A stretch of 52,311 nt of DNA from an uncultured Hungatella sp. GTDB taxonomy: Bacteria > Bacillota > Clostridia > Lachnospirales > Lachnospiraceae. The translations under genes and the position numbers were made by a program. How positions within the stretch are numbered: the first letter of the stretch is position 1; the number at the start of each line of letters is the position of its first letter. The DNA lies in contig CAJUFP010000023.1 of NCBI GenBank assembly GCA_910585645.1, positions 1-52,311 of the forward strand, read 5' to 3'. Of the stretch, positions 16,394 through 26,600 are shown piece by piece. Under the pieces are notes generated by a model. It was given only the letters and a program-made list of their open reading frames with translations. It was not told the origin of the DNA and ran no database searches.

Positions 16394-17030
16394 TCAAACC
16401 TCCATTTCCTTGCCTTTGGATTTTTCCGGCTGCTTTTTGGGCTGCTGCTTCGCCTGTTCCTTTGCGGCGGCAAGCTGCGCCCGGATTGACGGTTTTTCTT
16501 CCCTTGCCGCCGCCCACGCTTTCCTTTGTATCTCGGTGGGGCGTTCCCCGGTGGTGGGGCGTATGCACTTTAGCCCGTCTGCGGCATAAATCGCATTGTC
16601 GTTTAGTTGCCGCTGCCACGCGCCCGCGCTGGGCGACCAACGGAAGCCGCTGCTTTTCAGTTCGGTGCGGGTGTCCGGGTCTGGCTTGTCGTCAAAGTAG
16701 ATTTTCAGACGGTTATCATGCCTGTTACACTCCACCTTACCCCGTCAAACTCCCAACCCACAAAAGCGGTGTCGCCCCTCTGCGTGAGGGAAGCGATACG
16801 CTCCTTTACCCGGCGTATCTCCGCGTTATTGTTGGACAACGCCCAGGTTGGGTAGGGCTTATCGTCCACCCGCCAGCTGTTTGCCATCTGCGCCTTTGCC
16901 TGTTCGATCTGCTCCGGCGTAAGGCAGGGGCAACCGTCAAGGGTCCATAACGGCGTATTTCCCATCGTCTGAATTGTGATGAAAACCATAGCCTGCCGCT
17001 TCCATCTGCTCCCGGCCCATATCGGTAACA
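16394..17030 (-). pseudogene. Frameshifted element protein (TxxNAEIRR / DxKPDPDTR type)
   Basis: One frame reads LTPEQIEQAKAQMANSW, WALSNNNAEIRRVKERIASL and FVGWEFDG; a second frame continues CNRHDNRLKIYFDDKPD, GFRWSPSAGAWQRQLNDNA and a KQ-rich tail. In relatives these form one continuous segment, joined here as FDG[G]KVECN. The break lies in a run of Gs near 16738-16745, consistent with loss of one base. The 5' end is also missing. The protein belongs to the cargo of Firmicute conjugative elements; its function is unknown. Confidence 0.6.
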
Positions 17031-17240
17031 TGGAAGCTGCCGCGTGGCGTTTCGATTTTCTCCCCCGTCAGATGGTCGTCGGGGGCAAGTGCCTGTTGCT
17101 GCTCCTGTAAAAACTCCGGCACGTCCTTAAAACCGAAACGGTCTACATAGTGTGCGGTGTCCTGCCCGTTCTGATGAAGCACCACCACATCGGAAACAGA
17201 AAGGCTATGCCCGGTAAAGTCTGCGGGGCGGTATTGTGAT
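16937..17240 (-). pseudogene. YodL-like domain fragment
   Basis: About 100 codons from QYRPADFTGHSLSVSDVVVLH through HYVDRFGFKDVPEFL and ETPRGSFHVTDM to GYGFHHNSDDGKYAVM form a recognisable YodL-like domain of element proteins. There is no start of its own: the upstream DNA is the RepA fragment in another frame, so an internal deletion has joined the two genes. Confidence 0.55.
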
Positions 17241-17463
17241 ATATCCCGCCTTTTCAAGTTCCCATATCGCGGTGCGGATTGCGTCAATGCTTTCTTTGTT
17301 GACTGTGGGACAGCCCCGCAAGGGTATAGTCCCAGTCCTCCGGCAAGGACAGCATTTGCGATAACAGCCCTTTTGCCTTTAGCGTCAATTCCTTGTTGCG
17401 TAGGTGGTGGTTGCTCATTATCGTATAGCCCTGCCGCTTCTCAATGCGGAAAACTACTGCCAT
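17225..17463 (-). pseudogene. RepA-type replication initiator, N-terminal fragment with frameshift
   Basis: The ATG at 17463 has AAGGAG upstream. MAVVFRIEKRQGYTIMSNHHLRN and LTLKAKGLLSQMLSLPEDWDYTLAGLSH are the conserved N-terminus of the element-borne RepA family. A one-base insertion follows SH, after which another frame continues NKESIDAIRTAIWELEKAGYIT, the rest of the winged helix. Then the sequence joins the YodL-like fragment. The initiator is inactivated. Confidence 0.7.
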
Positions 17464-17620
17464 TTTTATCACTCCTTTTTCTCGGTCTGTGTGGACATTT
17501 AGAACGCCGTTTTTGTGGGTTTGAATATAAACTATCGCCCACCGTTTTTGCGTCTGCAAAGCCGCATAAATACAGGCTTTTTTTGCCCCTAAATGTCCAC
17601 GCTGCACCCTCGTTTGGTGA

Positions 17621-17673
17621 CAAAAAAAGCGGCGTTCCTATCTTCCCGCATGGGGAATTAGTAAACGCCGCTT
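17621..17673 (-). terminator. Terminator-like hairpin
   Basis: AAGCGGCGTT (17627-17636) pairs perfectly with AACGCCGCTT (17664-17673). On the minus strand the stem is followed by seven Ts. It lies just outside the right arm of the element remnant and would stop transcription entering from the right. Confidence 0.55.
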
Positions 17674-17898
17674 GTCACGTCGTATTCAGTTGTTGGGGGC
17701 TGCCCTGCGTCGGGTGTCCTCACAGGATTTAGGCAGACATATCAAAGTTCTGTCCGAAAGTAGTAAATCGGTAGTAAATTAAGGGTGCTTATCCTGTAAA
17801 AATGCCCGTATTACAAGGCTTTCTTGCGATAATCAAAAGTTTTTACTCAAAAACAGGAAAGAAAAGATGGGGTTTTATTCATGGGATATGTGGATTTT
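17674..17898. other. Gene-free border of the element remnant
   Basis: No open frame of note. The AT-rich stretch near 17760-17870 contains short repeats of GTAGTAAAT (17760s-17770s) of the kind seen at integrase-bound ends, but no convincing attachment-site duplication was found in the window. Confidence 0.3.
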
Positions 17899-18017
17899 GA
17901 TATATAATTGAGTGAGTAATGGGCGGGGATTGTCGTGATGCCAGACAGAGAAGGAGAAATGTCCCGTCCCTCCCTGTCATGCGACAACCACCGCCCTTGC
18001 TCATCCAATTATATATC
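17899..18017. repeat. Long imperfect palindrome, copy 1 of a dispersed repeat
   Basis: The left arm 17899-17935 (GATATATAATTGAGTGAG...) pairs with the right arm 17982-18017 (...CTCATCCAATTATATATC) with a handful of mismatches, and the two flank a loop of about 45 bases. The left arm and loop (17901-17969) reappear at 52190-52257 with few changes, including AGAGAAGGAGA and ATGTCCCGTCC. It is therefore a family of intergenic elements, not a one-off hairpin. Confidence 0.75.
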
Positions 18018-18108
18018 AATTCACCTCCCCATGAACGGCAACAAAATAGGACCGGAAACCAATTACCAAAGCTCCCAATCCTAATAAAAAACACCTGTCT
18101 ATTTACTC

Positions 18109-18744
18109 TTACACCCACCTACGGTTCTTCACCGGCTTCCCGTGCCCAAAATAGATCGTCCTGCTGCCAAGCCCGCTGATTTTCTCCCCGCTTTCCCGCA
18201 GCTTTCTTTTATCCCAGTAAATACTGGCTAACCCCGGCAGTACCATGTGCATCAGCGCGTCCCCGACTATCACCGCCTGTCCGTCCACGTCAAGCCCTAT
18301 GGAACCTTCCGTATGTCCCGGTAGTTCCACCACGGATGCCCGGACTCCAAACCGCTCCAGCGTGTCGCCCTCCTTTAAAAATATCTCCGGCTCAAAATCT
18401 TCAATCCGATTTCTTCGCATCTTGCTCTTGGACGCTGCTTCCAGCGCTTTTCCGAAGATCCCTCTGCCTGTCAACGGCTGGGCAAACTGGTTCTGCTTTA
18501 ATTCCATGTCCTTTTTATGCATGGCCACCGGAATCCCCAGCCTTCCGGACAAGTATGCCGTATTCTGGATGTGGTCTATATGGCCGTGGGTCAGGACAAG
18601 AAGACGGACATTTTTATGTTCGCATTCCTTTAATACTTTCTCCTCATAGCCTGTTTCTCCGGTGTCTACAAGAACGGAACCCTCTTTGCCGGTCACCAGA
18701 TAGCAGTTTACCATTCCGCATATAATCTGTTTTATCTCTGTCAC
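18109..18744 (-). CDS. Metallo-beta-lactamase-fold hydrolase
   Basis: The 211-residue protein has the zinc motif THGHIDH (about 53-59), HTEGSIG with the third His (about 143), VVGDALMH (bridging Asp, about 162) and YFGHGKP near the C-terminus, the complete glyoxalase II-like ligand set. The N-terminus NCYLVTGKEGSVLVDTG is typical of small intracellular MBL proteins. The substrate is unknown. It stands alone on the minus strand beside the palindromic repeat; the C-terminal residues approach that repeat. Confidence 0.82.
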   Translation of the reverse strand: MTEIKQIICGMVNCYLVTGKEGSVLVDTGETGYEEKVLKECEHKNVRLLVLTHGHIDHIQNTAYLSGRLGIPVAMHKKDMELKQNQFAQPLTGRGIFGKALEAASKSKMRRNRIEDFEPEIFLKEGDTLERFGVRASVVELPGHTEGSIGLDVDGQAVIVGDALMHMVLPGLASIYWDKRKLRESGEKISGLGSRTIYFGHGKPVKNRRWV

Positions 18745-18965
18745 AGTGATGCCTCCACATTTCTAAACACTCAAAAAGATATACTCCCCCAATTTTTATC
18801 GTTCCTGTTCGTGCCAGTTTAGTTTCTCCGGTCTTTGTTGTTCCTGCCGAATCTGTTTCTGACGCAGACGTTTACGAATGAATCCTATTTCTAAGATACA
18901 AGAGATTCGGGCCAGTGAGCGCCGTTTTTTAGTCACTTTTTAAGATGGCAGTTGCTAATATTTGC
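18745..18965. other. Gene-poor spacer
   Basis: No gene is convincing. A 46-codon open stretch on the minus strand (18796-18936, GTG start) is rich in R, K and Q but lacks a ribosome binding site. Confidence 0.3.
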
Positions 18966-19366
18966 CTATAGCTTCTTTTTCTCAACACTTTTCAAAAAAG
19001 TTTTCTTTAACTCTTGAGGTTTATAGAAAAAATGCTCTTCCGATTTGCTCAATCGTTTTTCATCTCGCTTAATCTTCAACAATTCCATAGAACAAATAAA
19101 ATCTGCAACCTGTAATAGCCTATATTTCTGCGGTTCAGCTTTTCTAAACTCTACATTCAAGAATTGTATTGAAAATACCGCATTTAGGATTGTGCTAAGT
19201 TCAACCTGACCATTATCATAGTAAACAATAATCTTGTCAAATTGTAAAAAAACTCAATATGTTCACTTAACGCTCTATTAATTGCCTTTGCCAATTTACC
19301 AGACAAGGCAATCTTATCTGTTGCCTCCCATCTATCCACTATAACTGTCAAGTAAGAAATCGGCAT
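18966..19366 (-). pseudogene. DUF3800 protein, 5'-truncated and frameshifted
   Basis: The C-terminal frame reads NVEFRKAEPQKYRLLQVADFICSMELL, then SKSEEHFF and LKKTFLK, a clear DUF3800 ending. Upstream DNA encodes DKIIVYYDNGQVELSTILNAVFS in the same frame, but the preceding part (TDKIALSGKLAKAINRALSEHIEFF) is in another frame. The shift lies in a run of seven Ts near 19247-19253. The N-terminal half with the usual YIDESG motif is absent; the adjacent ATPase gene occupies that place. DUF3800 proteins are RNase H-like and common in mobile and defence regions. Confidence 0.7.
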
Positions 19367-19905
19367 TTATTTACAAAGTTTAGCATTTTATACAGCAACT
19401 TTCTTCGCTCATCTATAGAATATCTTGCAAACACTTCCTCCCGTCGAATGACCGGACCTGTATGTATATATTCCACATCAAATCTATATTTCATAACAGT
19501 TACTCCCTCCTGTTCTACAAAATCTGCCTGATGATTTGGTGACATTTCTATCCCCAATGGAACCCGCGAAAATATCAGATACCTGTTACTGGTATCACTG
19601 TTTATATATTCTATTTCTGTGCGGTTCAGCAGATATTCCGCCCTGTCTATCATGATCAGTTTATCTTCAAACTCTCTTAATTGACTCAGATTCAATGCGC
19701 TTAGCGTTATTATATTATCCACATTATAATCCGACTGCGCCGCTTTCTTTTTTATTGACTCTATCAAATCATACAGGTATGTTTTTCCAGTACCGCTGTT
19801 GCCCTTTATCTGATTTTTGTTTCCTCTTAGTTCCAGCCTGTAGTGATTGTTATTTTTGTCATTGATTTCTAAAACGTTACTTTCAAAATTATATGCATCT
19901 GCCAT
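19348..19905 (-). CDS. Small P-loop ATP-binding protein
   Basis: The ATG at 19905 has GGAGG five bases upstream, giving about 185 residues. Walker A is KGNSGTGKTYLYDLI (about 31-45) and a Walker B-like strand is DKLIMIDRAEYLL. The rest is not helicase-like and is AT-rich, with strands such as YLIFSRVPLGIEMSP. I do not recognise the subfamily. The C-terminus overlaps the remains of the DUF3800 gene, so the end may have been altered by the same rearrangement. Just upstream, the frame ending KERDYMIDGEKHITDLAYL (minus strand, about 19920-20015) may be another gene fragment. Confidence 0.55.
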   Translation of the reverse strand: MADAYNFESNVLEINDKNNNHYRLELRGNKNQIKGNSGTGKTYLYDLIESIKKKAAQSDYNVDNIITLSALNLSQLREFEDKLIMIDRAEYLLNRTEIEYINSDTSNRYLIFSRVPLGIEMSPNHQADFVEQEGVTVMKYRFDVEYIHTGPVIRREEVFARYSIDERRKLLYKMLNFVNKCRFLT

Positions 19906-20017
19906 AACAGCCTCCACATTTATAAATAAGCCAAATCCGTAATATGCTTTTCCCCATCTATCATGTAATCCCGCTCTTTGCACTCATAACCTCTGTCCCT
20001 ATGCCTTAATACAAATA

Positions 20018-20674
20018 CTATTCCACCTCCAGCGCTATCTCATCTCCTTTTACCCCAATCCTCCCAATCAGCTCCTGCGCTTTAACCGAAAACTCAACAT
20101 ACGAATCCGTATCTATTTCCGCCCTGTGTATGCACAAATCTCCGTACTCATCGACCGTCACCATCATATCATCGTCAAAGAGAGCGTACTCAAACACCGT
20201 CACCTCCCTGCTTACAGGGTCAAAATATCCTATGTGGGAGCGGTGCCTTCCGGAGCCCCAGGAAAATGTATAGTATAATTCCCGCTGCCCATCCCTGTTC
20301 AAATCCGCAAGAGCCATACTTGTGATGCCGTACCCTCCAAAGCACGGACCGATACTGTAAATCTTGTCATCATACATGATAAATGATTCTGTGGATGTGT
20401 CGTATTTAAATATGGAAAAATCCGAATAATCCGCCACAAAATCCGGCGTTATGTTAAAGCACTCATCTTTGTCATAGGTTCGTACGAAATCCGTGTTTTT
20501 CGCGGCAAAATCAGCAGCCTGCGCTACGGTTCCTGACGGAGTTATGGACAGTTCTGTCTCCGGTCCGATGGCTTTTAAAACTGTGTCCTCCGGCGCCGGG
20601 GCTTCCAGGCAGGCAGACAAGTTTACCATCATACAAATGAACAGACATGAAAGCCCCTGCACTCTTTTTCTCAT
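20018..20674 (-). CDS. Lipoprotein with FG-GAP-like segment
   Basis: The 218-residue protein has a lipoprotein signal: basic MRKR, hydrophobic GLSCLFICMMVNL and the lipobox LSAC, with Cys at about residue 22. The mature part holds ITSMALADLNRDGQRELYYTFSWGSG (about 116-141), a VCBS/FG-GAP-like calcium-loop pattern (DLNRDGQREL) seen in extracellular beta-propellers, then strands. It is probably membrane-anchored outside the cell, with unknown role. It directly follows the giant helicase gene, with a 4-base gap, and is probably cotranscribed with it. Confidence 0.7.
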   Translation of the reverse strand: MRKRVQGLSCLFICMMVNLSACLEAPAPEDTVLKAIGPETELSITPSGTVAQAADFAAKNTDFVRTYDKDECFNITPDFVADYSDFSIFKYDTSTESFIMYDDKIYSIGPCFGGYGITSMALADLNRDGQRELYYTFSWGSGRHRSHIGYFDPVSREVTVFEYALFDDDMMVTVDEYGDLCIHRAEIDTDSYVEFSVKAQELIGRIGVKGDEIALEVE

Positions 20675-20678
20675 AGGA

Positions 20679-23600
20679 TCAACCTTTCTTTGATGGTTTT
20701 AATATCCAATTTCCATTGGATGCAATTTCAATTCGCCCCTGCTCTTTTGCGCACAGGATGGCTTTCCGGAACAGTTCCGTCACAACGCTTCCCAGGCGAT
20801 TGTATCCCATCATTCTGGCGGCTTCACGGATCAGGTCATCCTCAGGCAGACTGATCTGGTCATACAACACCTGGCAGATAGCGTTGGCAGCCTCCAGGAC
20901 CGGCACATCCCGGGCCTCGCGCTTTGTCTTTTCTCCGCTGCTTGCCCGAAATCCGGTGTAGCTCTCCGGATTTTGCCCGGTTTTCCAGAAGACCAGCTGA
21001 CCGTCTGATTGGGTGCGGTTCAGCCCGCTATTGTCTAAAATCTGTGTCATGCGGTTCTGAATCCGGCTTCCGGCTCTGGCGATGCCAAAGCTCTGCACAA
21101 CCCGCCGTGTCAGCAGCAGTTCGCACACCGGAGCCTCCTTTTCGACCACGGCGCAGATCTTTTCCAGAATCCGCTTTGTGGAGATGGGGCGAACGAAATC
21201 TTCTGCGGAAAGTGTTTCTTCCGTCAAAACCGCAGGTTCGTACAGCGGTATTTCCGGATCCGGAGTTTTCACGGACATGGACGCTTCCTGCTTGATCGCA
21301 TCGGCCACTTTTTGCTCCTCTTCGGATACAGTCCAATTTCTTCTGACTGCTTCTTGCTCTCCTTGGGATACAGTCCAATTTCTTCTGACTGCCTCTTGCT
21401 CTCCTCCGGCTGCATTCCGTTCCCCTCTGGCAGCGTCCCGCTTTCTTCCGACTGCGTTTTGCTCCCTTTCGGCTGCATTCCATGCTCCTCCGGCTACATC
21501 CCGCTTCCCTCCAACTGCGTTTTGCTCCCTTTCAGCTGCATTCCACTCTCCTCCGGCTGCATCCCGCCTCCCTCCGACTGCGTTCTGCTCCCTTTCGGCT
21601 GCATCCCACACTTCTCCGGCTGCGTCCTGCCTTCCTCCGATTGCGTTCTGCTCCCTTTCGGCTGCATTCCACTCTCCTCTGGCTGTATCCCGCCTTCCTC
21701 CGACTACGTTCTGCTCCCTTTCAGCTACATTCCGCTCTCCTCCGACTGCGTTCTGCTCCCTTTCAGCTGCATTCCACGCTCCTCCGGCTGCGTTCTGCTC
21801 CCTTTCGGCTGCATTCCACGCTCCTCCGGCTGTATCCCGCTTCCCTCCGACTGCGTTCTGCTCCCTTTCGGCTGCGTTCCGCTCTCCGCCAACTGCGTCC
21901 CACTCCTCTTCGGCTGCATTCCACTCCTCTCCTGCCATCTGCGGAGAGGTGGATTTCTCAGGCGAATAAGCCGGTTTAACAGGCTGCCTTTTCAAATCCT
22001 CCAGCCGGTCCACGATCCGATCCAATTCTTTCTGTCTGTTGTCCCACCAGTCCATTGTCCAGATACGCAGAATATTCCATCCAAGGCTCCTCAGCACATC
22101 GATCTGGGCAATCTCCCGGTCACGCACGGTTTTTGCTGTGCTGTAGCTTTCTCCGTCCAGCAAAATGCCCAGCAGGTACTGATCCGGCTTTTGGGGATCC
22201 ACAACGCCGATGTCCACTTTATACTGGGAGCGTCCGACGGCACACTGGGTTTTATAGCCTTTGTTCTCCAGGGCGGCGCAAATGGACTTTGCGATTCCGG
22301 TTTTTGTGCCGTGTACCCGGTGAAGGGTCTTCTCATCCATATCCAGCCGTCCGCTCTGGGCGTATTCCAGGAAGGCCTGGAGGGCAGCTACCCCTTCCGC
22401 GCTGCTGCGGGACAGGTTGATCTGCTCCGGGGCCAGGGAGGAAAAGACTTTCATCTCGTGCCGCGCCCGGGAAACCGCCACGTTCAGTCTCCGCCACCCT
22501 CCGGCCCGGTTCAGGGGGCCGAAGTTCATGGAGACCTTTCCGTTTTGGTCAGCTCCGTAGCCTACGGAAAACAGAATCACGTCCCGCTCGTCTCCCTGGA
22601 CATTTTCCAGGTTTTTGATAAATACCGGTTCTTCGGATCCGTAGGCCCACTGTTCCAGCTCCTGGTCCAGGCTGCAGGCCTCTGTCAAGAGATCGTCGAT
22701 CAGGTTCTGCTGGCTGATGTTGAAGGTGACCACACCCACGCTGTACCGGGACAGCTCCGGGTCATGGCAGCGGCGCTTTAACTCCTCCAGGACCGCCTGG
22801 GCTTCCGCCCGGTTCTGGCGGGTTTTGCCCCGGTCAAAGGTTCCCTCTACAGATATCAGGCTTACCTTGGATTCCCGGTCATTGACAGAGGGGAAGGTGT
22901 AGAGTCTGTTTTCATAAAAATGGCGGTTGCTGAACGCGATCAGGCTCTCGTGGCGGCTGCGGTAGTGCCAGAGAAGGTGGGTCTGGGGCATGTTCAGGGC
23001 AAGGCAGTCGTCCAGAATGCTCTCCAGATCTTCTGTGTCCAGGTTGTCCTCATCCACCGTATTGGCGGCGAAGAAGGAGGTGGGCGGCATCTGATTAGGG
23101 TCGCCTACTACCACTGCGTTTCTGCCCCGGGCCAGCGCGCCCACTGCCTTGCTGGTGGGAAGCTGGGATGCCTCGTCGAACACCACCAAATCAAAGGGTT
23201 CTCTCTTGGGGTCCAGGTACTGGGCGGCGGAGATGGGGCTCATGAGCATACAGGGGCACAGCCTTGGCAGCAGGTTGGGAATCTGCTCAAACAGCCGGCG
23301 GATGCTTACGCCCCGGCCGTTGCTGCGGATGGCCCGCTGTAAGATTCCCAGCTCGGAGCTCTGGGCCGCCTCTCTGGCGCAGTCCGGCACATTGGCGGCC
23401 AGCCTGCAGAAGATCTCCTGCCGGGTCAGCCGGGTTAATTCCTCATCGATTCGTCTGAACTGGGCAATCTTCTCCCGGAATACCCCGCCGGAGAATGTGC
23501 CTAATGTTGGTTCCATGTCAATGTATCGGACAGCCAGTCCTTTTGCCATCCCTTTGAGATAGGCGGACCTGACCTGCTCATGGGGCATTCCCCCGCGGTA

Positions 23601-26600
23601 TGCCTCCACCACCGGCTCCAGTCCCAGCTCCCGGGCGTCTGCCGCGGCGCTGTTCCAGGTGATCCACTCTTTCAGTCGGTCTGCCTGGGCCTTAAGGGTT
23701 CTGCATAGGTTTTGCTGTTCCTCAATCCATGATGTTTGGGTTTCCTGGTCTGCCAGAGAGAGAAGCCGGTCCAGCTGCTCTCTGGCGGAAAACGCGGTTT
23801 TACAGGCATCCGAAAATGCGGTTAGGGGCGTGTACAGCGTTTTTTGTCCGCCATGCCTTATCCGAAGCCGATGGTCTCCGGTCAGATTTTCCAGCTCTGC
23901 CGCGCTTTGCCTGGCCTGCCGCGCGGTCTCAAGGACTGCGTTCCAGTGGGTTTGCGGCCCTGTGTAGAGATGGTCCAAACCGTTTCCATAGGTCAGGAAC
24001 AGGGCGTCTGCGCTCTTTTGCTCCTGCTGGTACTGGGCCAGACAGGCGAATGTGTCCGGAAGCTGCTCTTTTTCCACAGGCCCTATGCTGTAGGCCCCCA
24101 TTCGCTTAGCCAGTCCGTTTATTCCCAGCAGCTTTGGCAGGAACCATTTGGCATTGGCCGTGTTGTACTCCTTGGTCAGAGCCTGTCCGTCCAACTGAAA
24201 GAATCCGTCGTTCCAGGTCCGGGATAGCTGGCCCCGCAGGTCCTGCGCCTTTAAAAAGTGTTGGGCCATCTCCTCCACCGCGGTCAGATAGGGGAAAATA
24301 TTCTCTTCTTTTGCCCAGGAGCCAGGGAGTTTTGTCCATGGCAGAAATGCCCGGGCCACGTCTTCCAGATGGCGAAGCTGGGGTAAGGTTTCCGGGATTG
24401 GCAGTTCCATATTGCGGGCGCAGGATTCTGCCGCCGGTTTCAGGTTCTCCAGAGCCCGGTCATAGTCGGATACGGCCTGGGGCAGCTCCATGCGCAGTTT
24501 TGGGGAATACTGCCTGCACCCTACCTGGCCCAGGGGGTGTTTCCCGGGATGGCCTGTTTCTTTTGCCGCGGCGATGAGCCGTTCTACCGCGGTCAGACAG
24601 TTTTCCAGTTCAGCGGGGCCTGCCTGCTCCAGAATCTTTTGGGAAAATGAGGGCAGGTCGGGGGCGGCGCAGTTTTTTTCGTATTGATCTACCAGCTGAA
24701 ACAGGGTCGCGCCGCAGGGCTGGGGGCGGTGAAGGGCCGATGCGTATTGGCTCAGCTCTTTTCGCAGGGAGGCGGCCTGCTGTGCTTTTTGCTCATATTG
24801 TCCGCAGGTCTGTCCACGGGTCACGTTCATGGCCTGGCGCAGCTGCTCCAGCACATCTTTCTTTTTGGATTTATTGGAGTGGAGCTCCAGGCAGAAGGGG
24901 GCGATTCCAATGGCGTCCAGACGCTTTTGGACGACCTCCAGGGCAGCCATTTTCTCTGCCACAAAAAGTACGGATTGTCCTTTTGCCAGGGAATTGGCGA
25001 TCAGGGCGGTGATGGTCTGGGAATTTCCCGTGCCGGGCGGCCCGTGGAGGACAAAACTCTCCCCGCCTGCTGCTGCCCGGATGGCGTAGAGCTGGGAGGC
25101 GTCTGCGCCAAGAGGCAGAAGCACGTCGTCCTCCGGAACGGTTTCTTCCAGCGCCATGGGCTGCGCGTCCCAGCTGATCTTTCCCTCCATCAGACTGCGG
25201 ACAATCTTATTTTGTATCAACTCATGGGAGCGGTTGCGCATGTCGTTCCACATGACAAACTGGGAGAAGGAGAAAATGCCCAGATAGGCGGACTCCAGCA
25301 CGTCCCATCGCTGCTGTGCCATGACGGCTTTACGCATCACCGCAAATACCTGGCGGGTGTTGACGCCGTGTTCGTCCTGGGGCAGGGGATCCAGGCCGCT
25401 GATCTTGATGCCGAAATCCTGGCTGAGTTTTTCCAGCAGGGTGATGTTCATTTGGGGATCATCGTCCCGAAGACGGATCACATAGCCCCGGTTAGCGCCT
25501 CTGCGCACCAGCTCCACGGGCAGAAGGATCAGGGGCGCGTAGCGGGGTTTTGTGCTGCGGGATGTCTCATACCAGCGCAGCAGGCCCAGGTCAAGGAGTT
25601 TGCGCTCCCAAAGCTGTTTTTTGGTGATGGGAACGCCGCTTTCTCCTTCCCGCACTTCTATTTTCTCCCCCATTTTGCGGGGCGCATTTGTCAGCTGGTT
25701 CTCGTCCACCTGCTCCCTCTCAATCTGCCAGCCGGTCTCCGTCCGAATCCTCAGGGGCAGGGGGGTGATGCCGCTGTACCGGGTTCGGGTTATGTCGATG
25801 ATGCACTGAATAGGGTCGTCGCCTACCAGTTTTTGCCCCGCCGCTGCCCGCGCGTCGTCAAATGACAGATTCCTTCCGGACACAAAGGCAGTGCATTCTA
25901 CCACGGCCAGTTCGTTGATTCCGTCTGCAAGGCGTTTGGTCAGAAGGGAGGCGTCGTCCTGGACAGCTTCGGGAAATGTCATCTCCTCCAGCCACAGACC
26001 GGCAAAGATGTGTCCTTCCTGCAGGATCAGCAGGGGATGAAGGCCGATGGCTTCCAGACATGCAGTGTAGAGCAGGGTTAAGTCAAGGCAGGTGCCCATT
26101 TTTTGCTGCAAAACCGCGTCGCACAGGCGCACCCGCTGTCCATAGCGCTGAAAGCTGGCGGGCGGCACGGAGTAAATGATGTTCTGCTCCTGAAGGGCTC
26201 CGTAGACGGCTGCTGCCTGGCGCAGGATGCGGTTGGGATCTCTGGACTGATAGGCGTCAAAGGAGGGGTCCCCGGTCCATTTTTCTAAAAAGTAAGCGGC
26301 ACGGGCAGTTTGTTTTGTGATCTCCGGGTGATTGGGCGTCACAAAGGCGGTGAGCAGTTCGGGGTAAATGGTATAGCCGGACCATTCATCAAATGCAAGG
26401 ACGGTTAATTCTTCTGTTTCCACGCAGACGGGCTGTCCGTCCAGGACAAGCACAGCTTTGAGCAGGCCGGATATTTTTTCTGTCAGCCCGGCCAGGGCCT
26501 GCACATCCAATGCCAGCCTGATGTCTTTAAGGACGCAGCTCTCCCCGGCGGGTATCCCTTCCAGGTGTCTGGAATAGGGGAGAAGGACTTCTATGTCTGA

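Larger units (their letters stand above)
16232..17612. mobile_element. Inverted-repeat-bounded remnant of an integrative conjugative element
   Basis: Arms at 16232-16267 and 17577-17612 match at 34 of 36 positions in inverted orientation. Both contain GTGGACATTTAG, which also occurs a third time at 17491-17502. Between them, on the minus strand, lie fragments of genes typical of Firmicute conjugative elements: a RepA-type initiator, a YodL-like protein, another element protein and a transposon-transfer-assisting-type protein. All are truncated or frameshifted. No integrase or relaxase survives. Confidence 0.65.

Noticed and set aside
18796..18936. A 46-codon minus-strand frame with GTG start, rich in Arg, Lys and Gln
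   Set aside because: No ribosome binding site, no recognised family, and it lies in a gene-poor spacer; it may be a remnant.
21310..21960. Could the 21-bp array be a CRISPR?
   Set aside because: Units are contiguous without unique spacers, are diverged, and translate in frame with the helicase gene.
21082..22781. Very long plus-strand open frames opposite the helicase repeat, rich in Ser, Pro, Cys and Phe
   Set aside because: They exist only because the repeat period is a multiple of three; they have no ribosome binding site and no family-like sequence outside the repeat.
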